Assembly: GCA_905479965.1 (NCBI GenBank)
Contig: CAJQOR010000320.1
Span: 1-6,054, forward strand
DNA length: 6,054 nt
Source of the DNA: an uncultured Rhizobiaceae group bacterium
GTDB lineage: Bacteria > Pseudomonadota > Alphaproteobacteria > Rhizobiales > Rhizobiaceae
Direction: 5' to 3'
Both the position numbers and the translations under genes were made by a program. The notes below the pieces were generated by a model, which was not told the DNA's origin, did no database searches, and saw nothing but the letters and a program-made list of their open reading frames with translations. Of this stretch, positions 1 through 5,188 are shown one piece after another (positions within the stretch are counted from its first letter, which is position 1; every line of letters begins with the position of its first letter).

Positions 1-344
1 GCTTGAAGATTGCCTGTCGGCCAAACCTTCTTACAGATCCAATATTCGATATCAGCAATATCAAAGCTTTTCGGCTGTGTTGCTGCACGTTGTGTTACGC
101 TATCACTATCAAGTGCAGTCATTTCAAGCGTAAAACCCAAATCTTCTTTCACTTTCGTAGCAACATCGTTCAAGTTTGAAACGCCTGTACCAAACTGGCG
201 CAGCGTCACATTTTTAATATTCTGAGCCCAGATTGTTGGAAAGCCAGTGATCGCACCAGATCCAATTGCAGCGCCCGCGGTTGCAGCAGTTCCCTTTAGG
301 AGTGACCTTCTTGATAAACCACTTTTTTTGTTCTCTGTTGTCAT
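1..344 (-). CDS. ABC transporter substrate-binding protein, N-terminal part (runs off left edge)
   Basis: The first 114 residues of an exported solute-binding protein; the rest lies beyond base 1. The N-terminus carries a twin-arginine signal: SRRSLLK at residues 11-17, an Ala/Gly-rich hydrophobic stretch to about residue 35, and a likely cleavage point near TIWA-QN (residue 40). This implies folded export by Tat to the periplasm. The mature start (NVTLRQFGTGVS...) resembles the extracellular solute-binding proteins of polyamine/opine-type (PotD-like) importers, which fits the PotA-like ATPase gene just upstream on the same strand. I chose the ATG at 344 rather than the in-frame ATG at 350, because the ribosome binding site AAGGA lies 6 nt from the former and touches the latter. 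The ligand cannot be read from this fragment. Permease genes are expected beyond the left edge. Confidence 0.85.
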   Translation of the reverse strand, partial: MTTENKKSGLSRRSLLKGTAATAGAAIGSGAITGFPTIWAQNIKNVTLRQFGTGVSNLNDVATKVKEDLGFTLEMTALDSDSVTQRAATQPKSFDIADIEYWICKKVWPTGNLQ

Positions 345-350
345 ATTCAT

Positions 351-357
351 TCCTTCT
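351..357 (-). promoter_or_regulatory. Ribosome binding site deciding the binding-protein start
   Basis: On the minus strand the sequence reads AGAAGGA, then ATGAAT, then ATG. The spacing of 6 nt fits initiation at the second ATG (344); the first ATG (350) has no spacing at all. Confidence 0.6.
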
Positions 358-370
358 TTTGTTATAGTTT

Positions 371-392
371 TGGCCTTAAACTCCAAGGGCCA
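371..392 (-). other. Intercistronic stem-loop between ATPase and binding-protein genes
   Basis: An inverted repeat, TGGCCTT paired with AAGGGCCA with one bulged G and a 7-nt loop, lies in the 57-bp gap between the two importer genes. No T-run follows it in the direction of transcription, so it does not look like an intrinsic terminator. It could act as an RNA stability or processing element that sets a higher level of binding protein than of ATPase, a common arrangement in ABC import operons. That role is inference; the pairing is what is seen. Confidence 0.4.
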
Positions 393-401
393 GGTCTTCA
401 C

Positions 402-1403
402 TTAATTCGGTAACATCCGGACATCCTCAGTCTTCCAACTGAGATAAACGCTGTCACCAATTTCGAATGGATTTTGGAAAAAAGATTGGTCTGATAAGTT
501 GACTGCAATTTCGCCGAATTCATCCGCTTTTGCAGAAACCTGAATATTGGTACCGAGATATTCGATTTCTTCAATTTTGCTAGCAATGCTGGCAACAATG
601 CCTTTTGCTGTTTTTGGTTTTTTCGAAATAAAGATTTTGTCGCTGCGGATCGCCTGAAGTTGCCCTTCATTGGAAATCACATTATGCCCACCCATAAACC
701 TTGCGATGAATTCCGTCGCAGGTTTATTAAACACATCAATGGGCGAACCTGATTGTTCGATCTTGCCATCATGCATCACCACAATATTATCGGCTAAGGC
801 CATTGCCTCATCTTGTGAATGAGTGACGTGGACAAACGAAATACCTAAGCTTCGTTGGAGTTTCTTTAGCTCCACGCGCATCTTAAGTCGTAAAAAAGGA
901 TCCAGGGCAGACAACGGCTCGTCGAGTAAAAGGATGGATGGCCGAGTTATCAACGCGCGGGCAAGAGCAACGCGTTGTTGTTGTCCCCCTGAAAGCTGTT
1001 CGGGAAAGCGTTCGCTGTAGTTAGTCATATCGACCAGCTCGAGCATTTCTTTCGCCTTTTGATGTCGCTCAGCCTTATCAATATTTTTGATTTTCATACT
1101 GAAGGCGACATTGTCTAGAACGCTAAGATGCGGAAAAAGCGCATAGTTTTGAAACATCATTGCAGTGCCGCGATCCGCAGGCGCTAAGTTGGTGATATTT
1201 TTACCACCCAAAATAATATCGCCATTGGTTGCAATCTCATGCCCTGCGATCATGCGCAAAGTGGATGATTTACCACATCCAGATGGCCCTAAAAGACACG
1301 TATAGCTCGCCTTGGGGATTTTAAGCCCGATATTATCAACGGCCTTTACATCACCATACAACTTGGTCAGCGCCACCAATTCTAATTCTGTATTCTTATT
1401 CAT
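402..1403 (-). CDS. ABC transporter ATP-binding protein (PotA / spermidine-putrescine type)
   Basis: A cytoplasmic ATPase subunit of an ABC importer, 333 residues with the chosen start. All nucleotide-binding motifs are intact: Walker A GPSGCGKSST (39-48), Q-loop with Gln85 (MMFQNYALFPHLSV), signature LSGGQQQRVALARA (137-150), Walker B ILLLDEP (157-163), D-loop SALD (165-168) and switch His195 (HVTHSQDEA). The C-terminal ~95 residues match the TOBE-like regulatory region of PotA/FbpC/MalK-type subunits. The family imports polyamines, opines, iron or other small solutes; the sequence alone does not give the substrate. The reading frame extends upstream to a TTG at 1451 and an ATG at 1439, but neither has a ribosome binding site. 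The ATG at 1403 has AGAGG 4 nt upstream and matches the family's usual N-terminus. It is first in the minus-strand operon, followed by the binding-protein gene. Confidence 0.92.
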   Translation of the reverse strand: MNKNTELELVALTKLYGDVKAVDNIGLKIPKASYTCLLGPSGCGKSSTLRMIAGHEIATNGDIILGGKNITNLAPADRGTAMMFQNYALFPHLSVLDNVAFSMKIKNIDKAERHQKAKEMLELVDMTNYSERFPEQLSGGQQQRVALARALITRPSILLLDEPLSALDPFLRLKMRVELKKLQRSLGISFVHVTHSQDEAMALADNIVVMHDGKIEQSGSPIDVFNKPATEFIARFMGGHNVISNEGQLQAIRSDKIFISKKPKTAKGIVASIASKIEEIEYLGTNIQVSAKADEFGEIAVNLSDQSFFQNPFEIGDSVYLSWKTEDVRMLPN

Positions 1404-1407
1404 AGAG

Positions 1408-1412
1408 CCTCT
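1408..1412 (-). promoter_or_regulatory. Ribosome binding site deciding the ATPase start
   Basis: AGAGG on the minus strand, 4 nt before the ATG at 1403. The alternative upstream starts (TTG 1451, ATG 1439) lack such a site, so the shorter protein is preferred. Confidence 0.55.
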
Positions 1413-1543
1413 ACAACTTTGATGCTGTTCACCTTGCATGAAGTGTGCCAAGTAAAGAATTAGACGATTAAGTTATTGAATTTATTACATTTAAAATATT
1501 TCAGGAAGAATATTAAAGTTTTCAAAAATCCAAAAATGCCTAT

Positions 1544-1555
1544 TATTTATACAAT
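1544..1555. promoter_or_regulatory. Second, degenerate operator-like site
   Basis: TATTTATACAAT matches 9 of 12 positions of the perfect palindrome and keeps its right half (TATACAAT). The centres are 22 bp apart, about two helical turns, so two regulator dimers could sit on the same face of the DNA. AT-rich composition makes a chance match possible. Confidence 0.35.
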
Positions 1556-1565
1556 ATGATTAAAG

Positions 1566-1577
1566 ATTGTATACAAT
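1566..1577. promoter_or_regulatory. Palindromic operator ATTGTATACAAT, likely site of the adjacent GntR regulator
   Basis: A perfect 12-bp palindrome, ATTGTA/TACAAT, 80 bp before the regulator's start codon. FCD-subfamily GntR regulators bind short palindromes, often of the TTGTNNACAA kind, near their own genes. Assignment to the neighbouring regulator is inference from proximity and motif type. The perfect symmetry is seen directly. Confidence 0.6.
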
Positions 1578-1592
1578 ATAGAATTGTTATTG

Positions 1593-1622
1593 TTGACACT
1601 TTAGGCTAGCTATGGTCATAAG
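1593..1622 (+). promoter_or_regulatory. Candidate promoter for the GntR regulator
   Basis: A perfect -35 hexamer, TTGACA (1593-1598), is followed after 18 bp by CATAAG (1617-1622), which matches 4 of 6 positions of the -10 consensus. The perfect operator lies just upstream of the -35. The -10 is weak, so the start point is uncertain. Confidence 0.4.
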
Positions 1623-1656
1623 AAAAAAATTATGACCACGTAGTATTTGGATACCC

Positions 1657-2367
1657 ATGGGCGCGCGCGCATCACATTACCAAACATTAACCGACCTGCC
1701 TGAGGGCAAGGCTAGAGATATTTATATAGAGCTGCAAAAAGCGATTTTATCGCACAACCTGCTGCCAGGCGTTAAACTATCGGAGGATGAAGTTGGCGAT
1801 TTGTTCGGTGCAAGTCGAACAATTGTCAGAACTGCATTGCAAGCGCTCTCTCATTCTCAGCTTGTCACCATTGAAAAAAACAGAGGTGCGTTTATCGCTC
1901 AACCTTCTGTTAAAGAAGCGCAAGAAGTTTTTGAAGCGCGCGAACTTATCGAACCCCGTGTCGCTGGCATGGCCGCAAAGAAAATAACGTCAAAAGATAT
2001 CGATATTCTTCACAATCACATAGAAGCAGAGCATGCAGCAATTGCGGCAGGTGATAAAGGTGAAGCTCTGTCGTTATCAGGTTTCTTTCATGTGATCATC
2101 GCTGATGTTGCCGAACATGAGGTATTTAGCAAAATCGTACGGTCCCTCATTTCTAGGTCCTCATTGATCATTGCGCTTTATTGGAAGCGTCTTGATACAA
2201 CATGCGAAAGTCATTCCCATCACGCACTTTTAGATGCATTTTCAGAAAATGATGCGCAAGCGGCAGAGCAGATCATGAAAAGTCACATCGTCGATCTTCA
2301 CTCAGGTCTTGATCTCAAGAACCATGCGCAAACAAAACAAAGCCTTGCCTCTATATTGAAAAAGTAA
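1657..2367 (+). CDS. GntR-family transcriptional regulator, FadR/FCD subfamily
   Basis: A 236-residue DNA-binding regulator, the usual length for this subfamily. The N-terminal winged helix-turn-helix spans about residues 15-83: LLPGVKLSEDEVGDLFG (35-51), the recognition segment ASRTIVRTALQALS (52-65), and the wing NRGAFIAQP (75-83). The all-helical FCD ligand domain follows, with EARELIEPRVAG (93-104), a conserved Phe-His at 144-145, His188 in SHHALLDAF, and His210 in MKSH. These are the positions where FCD proteins usually bind a metal or carboxylate effector. The acidic residue normally found just before Phe-His appears replaced by Ser/Gly. The start ATG (1657) lies in the palindrome CCCATGGG beside a GC-repeat, with no good ribosome binding site. 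A stop at 1633-1635 rules out a longer protein. It probably controls the divergent importer and perhaps the downstream catabolic genes. The effector is unknown. Confidence 0.9.
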   Translation: MGARASHYQTLTDLPEGKARDIYIELQKAILSHNLLPGVKLSEDEVGDLFGASRTIVRTALQALSHSQLVTIEKNRGAFIAQPSVKEAQEVFEARELIEPRVAGMAAKKITSKDIDILHNHIEAEHAAIAAGDKGEALSLSGFFHVIIADVAEHEVFSKIVRSLISRSSLIIALYWKRLDTTCESHSHHALLDAFSENDAQAAEQIMKSHIVDLHSGLDLKNHAQTKQSLASILKK

Positions 2368-2488
2368 CTGTCAATTGCGCAACGTCTTTGCGATCATAAT
2401 GCCAGCCTCCTCTTTCAGAAATCCAGAGCTTCATCATATTGCCTTTTAGAACCATCATGATAATTTCTCCGATTGAAAGGGTCCCGTC

Positions 2489-2725
2489 ATGCAGCAAGTA
2501 ATCACGCAGAATTTTAAGATGGTTGGCGATTTTGAAGAAGTAAATTTCCAAAAGTGGATCCAGCATCGCGCGGACATCTTAGATGTGGACGTCAAAGTAA
2601 AAACCGCCAGTTCATCTTTGATGGAAATATCCGCGTCAGGTCACCCAATTCTCATCGAAGCGTTTGAAATAGCCTGCAGCCTTGGTCCTTTGGAATCAAC
2701 CGTTGATAGCATTGTCATTGCTTAA
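2489..2725 (+). CDS. Small acylphosphatase-fold protein lacking the catalytic residues
   Basis: A 78-residue protein that aligns by eye, without gaps, along most of the acylphosphatase family. The family loop G-x-V-Q-G-V-x-F-R corresponds to GDFEEVNFQ (13-21). The later stretch L-x-x-x-G-W-V-x-N corresponds to LDVDVKVKT (31-39). The end, SGHPILIEAFEIACSLGP (50-67) then VDSIVI, matches the usual SG-x-P...C-x-x-GP...V-x-x-V tail. The phosphate-binding Arg is replaced by Gln21 and the catalytic Asn by Thr39, so acylphosphatase activity is not expected. AAAGG lies 8 nt before the ATG, so it is probably translated. It stands between the regulator and the oxygenase operon, with gaps of 121 and 191 bp, and may be transcribed with either. 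A binding or structural role is inference. A chance open frame is unlikely given the family-like pattern. Confidence 0.7.
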   Translation: MQQVITQNFKMVGDFEEVNFQKWIQHRADILDVDVKVKTASSSLMEISASGHPILIEAFEIACSLGPLESTVDSIVIA

Positions 2726-2916
2726 GCCATCATAAAATGACACATAAATCTCTATGCCTAATATTTGCGCAAAAATTTACGTGGTGAATTTATTCGCATA
2801 TTGCTCTGGACAGAGACAATAATCTATGGGTAAGTTTCAGCCGATTATTAAATGGGGATGGATGAAACAGTAATATCAACAAATGTTGTTATTCGCGTTT
2901 TCATCAAGGATATCAA
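2726..2916. promoter_or_regulatory. Leader and probable promoter region of the oxygenase operon
   Basis: A 191-bp AT-rich non-coding gap before the four-gene operon. It holds the palindromes TTTGCGCAAA (2764-2773) and AACAA-ATG-TTGTT (2878-2890). A strong ribosome binding site, AAGGA (2906-2910), lies 6 nt from the next start codon. I found no hexamer pair good enough to name as the promoter. No terminator hairpin with a T-run is visible after the preceding gene. Confidence 0.4.
2878..2890. promoter_or_regulatory. Inverted repeat AACAA-ATG-TTGTT, possible operator
   Basis: Two perfect 5-bp arms around a 3-bp centre, ending 26 bp before the Rieske gene start. It differs from the ATTGTATACAAT palindrome beside the regulator. 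It may be another control site or a small RNA hairpin near the ribosome binding site. With arms this short, chance is possible. Confidence 0.3.
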
Positions 2917-3600
2917 ATGGCTAATGTTGCTATTGGTTTGAGTAAAAATTTAGCGAACGGGCGTGTCATGCGCGCTATCGTTCATGAGCAAGACCTCGTG
3001 GTATGGCGCAGCAAATCTGGCGCCCTATCTGCGTGGGATAACAGATGTCCACATCGAGGCATGCGCCTATCCCATGGGTTTGTTCGCGGTGAAGCTTTAG
3101 CATGTGTTTATCACGGCTGGCACTATGACAAGAAAGCCACCTGTCGATATATCCCAGCCCACCCCGAACTAGAACCACCAGAAACAATCAAAGCAGAGCA
3201 GTTTAGTTCACTGGAAAAAGGTGGAATGATATGGGTCAACATTGACGATCAATTGATAGAGCCATCCATCGATGAAAACTTAGCGCCTCTTCGCTCTATC
3301 AGTTACAATTGCCCAAAAAAATACGTTCAAACAGCTATGCGCTCAACTGATTTTTCAATGTTTGGTCGTGAGCAAGTAAATTGCGCTGTTACCGAAAAGG
3401 ACAGTGCTTACTGGGTGATTAATTTTAAAGAACCAGAAGCCAGCCTTCATCTGTTTTTTCAAGACCTACCCAATCAATCTTGCACGATACACACCATGCT
3501 CAATGGCGAACATTGTGCTGGGACAAAGAAGTATATGTCGTATATTTTAGAAAACCTTCGCCGCATGGCTGAAAAGCAATATGAGGTGGCAACGTTGTGA
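2917..3600 (+). CDS. Rieske [2Fe-2S] protein, stand-alone electron-transfer subunit of a split oxygenase
   Basis: A 227-residue protein whose first ~110 residues form an oxygenase-type Rieske domain. The cluster ligands are Cys44 and His46 in NRCPHRGMRLSHG, and Cys63 and His66 in ACVYHGWHYD, giving CxH-x16-CxxH. The following IPAHPELEPPE and MIWVNID segments are also typical. The remaining ~110 residues look like a shrunken oxygenase catalytic domain, with a beta-rich part (SAYWVINF, LHLFFQDLPNQS) and a C-terminal helix (MSYILENLRRMAEKQ). They contain no D/N-x2-H-x4-H mononuclear iron motif. Full oxygenase alpha subunits of this family usually exceed 330 residues. It probably passes electrons to the catalytic subunit encoded next, which it overlaps by 4 bp (GTGA). 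AAGGA lies 6 nt before the start. No reductase is in view to feed it. A plain Rieske ferredoxin would be shorter, near 110 residues. Confidence 0.85.
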   Translation: MANVAIGLSKNLANGRVMRAIVHEQDLVVWRSKSGALSAWDNRCPHRGMRLSHGFVRGEALACVYHGWHYDKKATCRYIPAHPELEPPETIKAEQFSSLEKGGMIWVNIDDQLIEPSIDENLAPLRSISYNCPKKYVQTAMRSTDFSMFGREQVNCAVTEKDSAYWVINFKEPEASLHLFFQDLPNQSCTIHTMLNGEHCAGTKKYMSYILENLRRMAEKQYEVATL

Positions 3601-4487
3601 ATGCGTTAGATCAAGCAAAACAATATTGGTACCCAATTGGCATGCTTGATAGCATTCCCTCTTATCCAGATGTTCGACAAACCAGCCTTTTGGGGATGGA
3701 AATTGAACTTTCAAAAAAACCAGATGGCGAAATAAGTGTCACCCATAAGGGCAAAAACTGGTTGATTAAAGAAGCCTATGATCATCTTTGGACAAGCCCT
3801 TCACAGACACCAAAACAACTCTTTGATGTTCCAGAAGCGGACGAAAAAGATCGCAGATTTGTTCCATGCGGTGTTGTCCGTGTGAGATGTTCTCCACTTC
3901 GTGCAGTTGAAAACTTTCTAGATATTGCACATTTCCCGTTCGTGCACACCGATATTTTAGGGTCTGAACCTCACACAGAAGTCGCGCCTTATTCAGTTGA
4001 TATCGACGATGAAAAAGATGAAGTGATCGCCACAAAAGTAAAGTTCTTCCAGCCGCAGGCTGCAAAATCAGCAAGTGATGGTATTATCACAGATTATGTC
4101 TATCGCGTACCATCACCAATGAACGCAATTCTATATAAGACCTGCCCAAGTCGAGATGACGTGCAGGATGTGATCGCCATCTTCGTTCAGCCAATTGACG
4201 AAGAAACCTGCGATGTGTGGCCGTGGATGGCGCTTTATGATGATGACAGCACGATGGCTGAAATGATCGAATTTCAACAACTTATCTTTTTGCAGGACCG
4301 TTCGGTTTTAGAAAACCAGGTTCCGACCAAATTACCGCTTGATCCCAAGATGGAAATTCCAACCCGCGCAGACCTTACCTCAATTGCTTATCGGCGCTGG
4401 CTCAAGCGACGCGGTGCACTTTATGGCGCTCTATTAAATCCAACTGAAAAACCCTCAGGAGAAAGTAATCCGGTGGCCGCAGAATGA
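3597..4487 (+). CDS. Rieske-type oxygenase catalytic subunit lacking its own Rieske cluster (NdmC-like architecture)
   Basis: A 296-residue oxygenase subunit of the vanillate-demethylase (VanA) style. The mononuclear iron site is intact: ENFLDIAHFPFVHTD has Asp109, His112 and His117 in the D-x2-H-x4-H pattern, and the distal carboxylate is probably Asp234 in FLQDRSVLENQVP. The N-terminus begins like a normal subunit (YWYPIGMLDSIPS, 10-22) and retains the strand after the cluster (YDHLWTSPSQ, 61-70), but the CxH and CxxH cluster loops are missing. Electrons must therefore come from another protein, most simply the Rieske protein encoded directly upstream. NdmC of bacterial caffeine N7-demethylation has the same loss. 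The start is GTG (3597), overlapping the upstream stop, with GAGGTGG upstream at 3583-3589. The predicted reaction is O2-dependent dealkylation or hydroxylation; the substrate is unknown. Confidence 0.85.
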   Translation: MNALDQAKQYWYPIGMLDSIPSYPDVRQTSLLGMEIELSKKPDGEISVTHKGKNWLIKEAYDHLWTSPSQTPKQLFDVPEADEKDRRFVPCGVVRVRCSPLRAVENFLDIAHFPFVHTDILGSEPHTEVAPYSVDIDDEKDEVIATKVKFFQPQAAKSASDGIITDYVYRVPSPMNAILYKTCPSRDDVQDVIAIFVQPIDEETCDVWPWMALYDDDSTMAEMIEFQQLIFLQDRSVLENQVPTKLPLDPKMEIPTRADLTSIAYRRWLKRRGALYGALLNPTEKPSGESNPVAAE

Positions 4488-5188
4488 GTTTTACATTGTA
4501 TGATTACGCTCTATCGGGCAATTGCTACAAAATTCGTCTCTTTGCGAGTATTTTAGGTATCGAATATGAGCGGGTTGCGGTGGAATTCTATCCATCAGCG
4601 GAGCATAGATCTGAGAAGATGTTGCAGATTTCGCCGGCAGGTACGTTACCTATTTTAAAAACGAGTGACATGGTTCTAAGCGAAACTTCCGCCATGCTTT
4701 TCTGGATGGCGAAGAATTTTGATGCGCCCGATCATTGGTGGCCAGAAAAAGATATCTTAGCACAAGCTCGGATTATCCAGTGGATGGGGTTCGCCGGCGA
4801 TTTAACGTCCACCATCGGCCAGGGGCGCTTAAATGCGCTTTTCCAAACACCAATTGATAAAGACAAAATCGTTAAAGGCGGTCGGTCCGCACTTCGTAAA
4901 ATCGAGGCGCATTTGACCAATCAGTCCTTTGACGGGCATCTATTTTTAACAGGTGAAAACCCGACAATTGCAGACATTGCTTGCTTTCCATATGTAGCTT
5001 TAAGCCCAGATGTTGGCGCAAATATCGGATTAGATCACGATGAATATCCTGCCATTCGCAATTGGATTTACGCATTAAAATCTCTCGATGGCTTCATACC
5101 AATGCCGGGAATTTATGCCATGCATGAACTTAAAGATCATGAGATTGATTATGGTGCACAAAAGCCCTTCAAATCGGGGAACGCATAA
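4484..5188 (+). CDS. Glutathione S-transferase-like protein
   Basis: A 234-residue cytosolic GST-fold protein. The N-terminal thioredoxin-like domain has the candidate catalytic segment LSGNCYKIRLFASILG (10-25, Ser11 with Cys14 nearby), the cis-Pro motif SPAGTLPIL (50-58), and SETSAML (66-72), where the usual Glu-Ser pair is Glu67-Thr68. The helical C-terminal domain holds the N-capping motif GENPTIADI (157-165). The start ATG overlaps the oxygenase stop by 4 bp (ATGA), so translation is probably coupled to that gene. Linkage to a Rieske-less oxygenase recalls NdmE, a GST-like protein required for the NdmC-containing N7-demethylase complex. A structural role in the oxygenase complex is therefore as likely as glutathione conjugation. 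A stand-alone detoxification enzyme is the main alternative. Confidence 0.88.
   Translation: MSFTLYDYALSGNCYKIRLFASILGIEYERVAVEFYPSAEHRSEKMLQISPAGTLPILKTSDMVLSETSAMLFWMAKNFDAPDHWWPEKDILAQARIIQWMGFAGDLTSTIGQGRLNALFQTPIDKDKIVKGGRSALRKIEAHLTNQSFDGHLFLTGENPTIADIACFPYVALSPDVGANIGLDHDEYPAIRNWIYALKSLDGFIPMPGIYAMHELKDHEIDYGAQKPFKSGNA

Larger units (their letters stand above)
1404..1656. promoter_or_regulatory. Divergent intergenic control region
   Basis: This 253-bp, very AT-rich gap separates the minus-strand importer operon from the plus-strand GntR regulator and should carry promoters for both. It contains two related operator-like sites (1544-1555 and 1566-1577) and a plausible plus-strand promoter, listed separately. 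A minus-strand promoter may use TTGTAT (1571-1576) as -35 and TATAAA (1546-1551) as -10. The spacer would be 19 bp, which is long, so this is only a suggestion. If correct, both elements overlap the operator sites, as expected for repression of the importer. A regulator gene next to a divergent transporter is a standard arrangement for local control. Confidence 0.5.

Noticed and set aside
10..225. A 71-codon plus-strand open frame.
   Set aside because: It lies opposite the convincing Tat-signal binding-protein frame and has no family features.
398..670. A 90-codon minus-strand open frame within the 3' part of the ATPase gene.
   Set aside because: It is a different frame of a gene whose own frame is clearly coding; its Lys-rich content shows no domain.
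1404..1451. A longer ATPase starting at TTG 1451 or ATG 1439.
   Set aside because: The added residues are unlike the family, neither start has a ribosome binding site, and ATG 1403 has one.
1632..1643. A 3-residue upstream open frame (ATG ACC ACG TAG) before the regulator.
   Set aside because: Too short to judge, and no ribosome binding site is visible.
2368..2488. An intrinsic terminator after the regulator gene.
   Set aside because: Only the short palindromes TTGCGCAA and ATCATGAT are present; there is no GC-rich hairpin followed by a T-run.
2826..2873. A 15-codon open frame (MGKFQPIIKWGWMKQ) upstream of the Rieske gene, as a possible leader peptide.
   Set aside because: It has no clear ribosome binding site and no attenuator-type hairpin or T-run after it; open frames this short are common by chance.
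3766..4074. A 102-codon minus-strand open frame opposite the oxygenase catalytic gene.
   Set aside because: The plus-strand frame carries the iron-binding motif, and the antisense product shows no recognisable motif.
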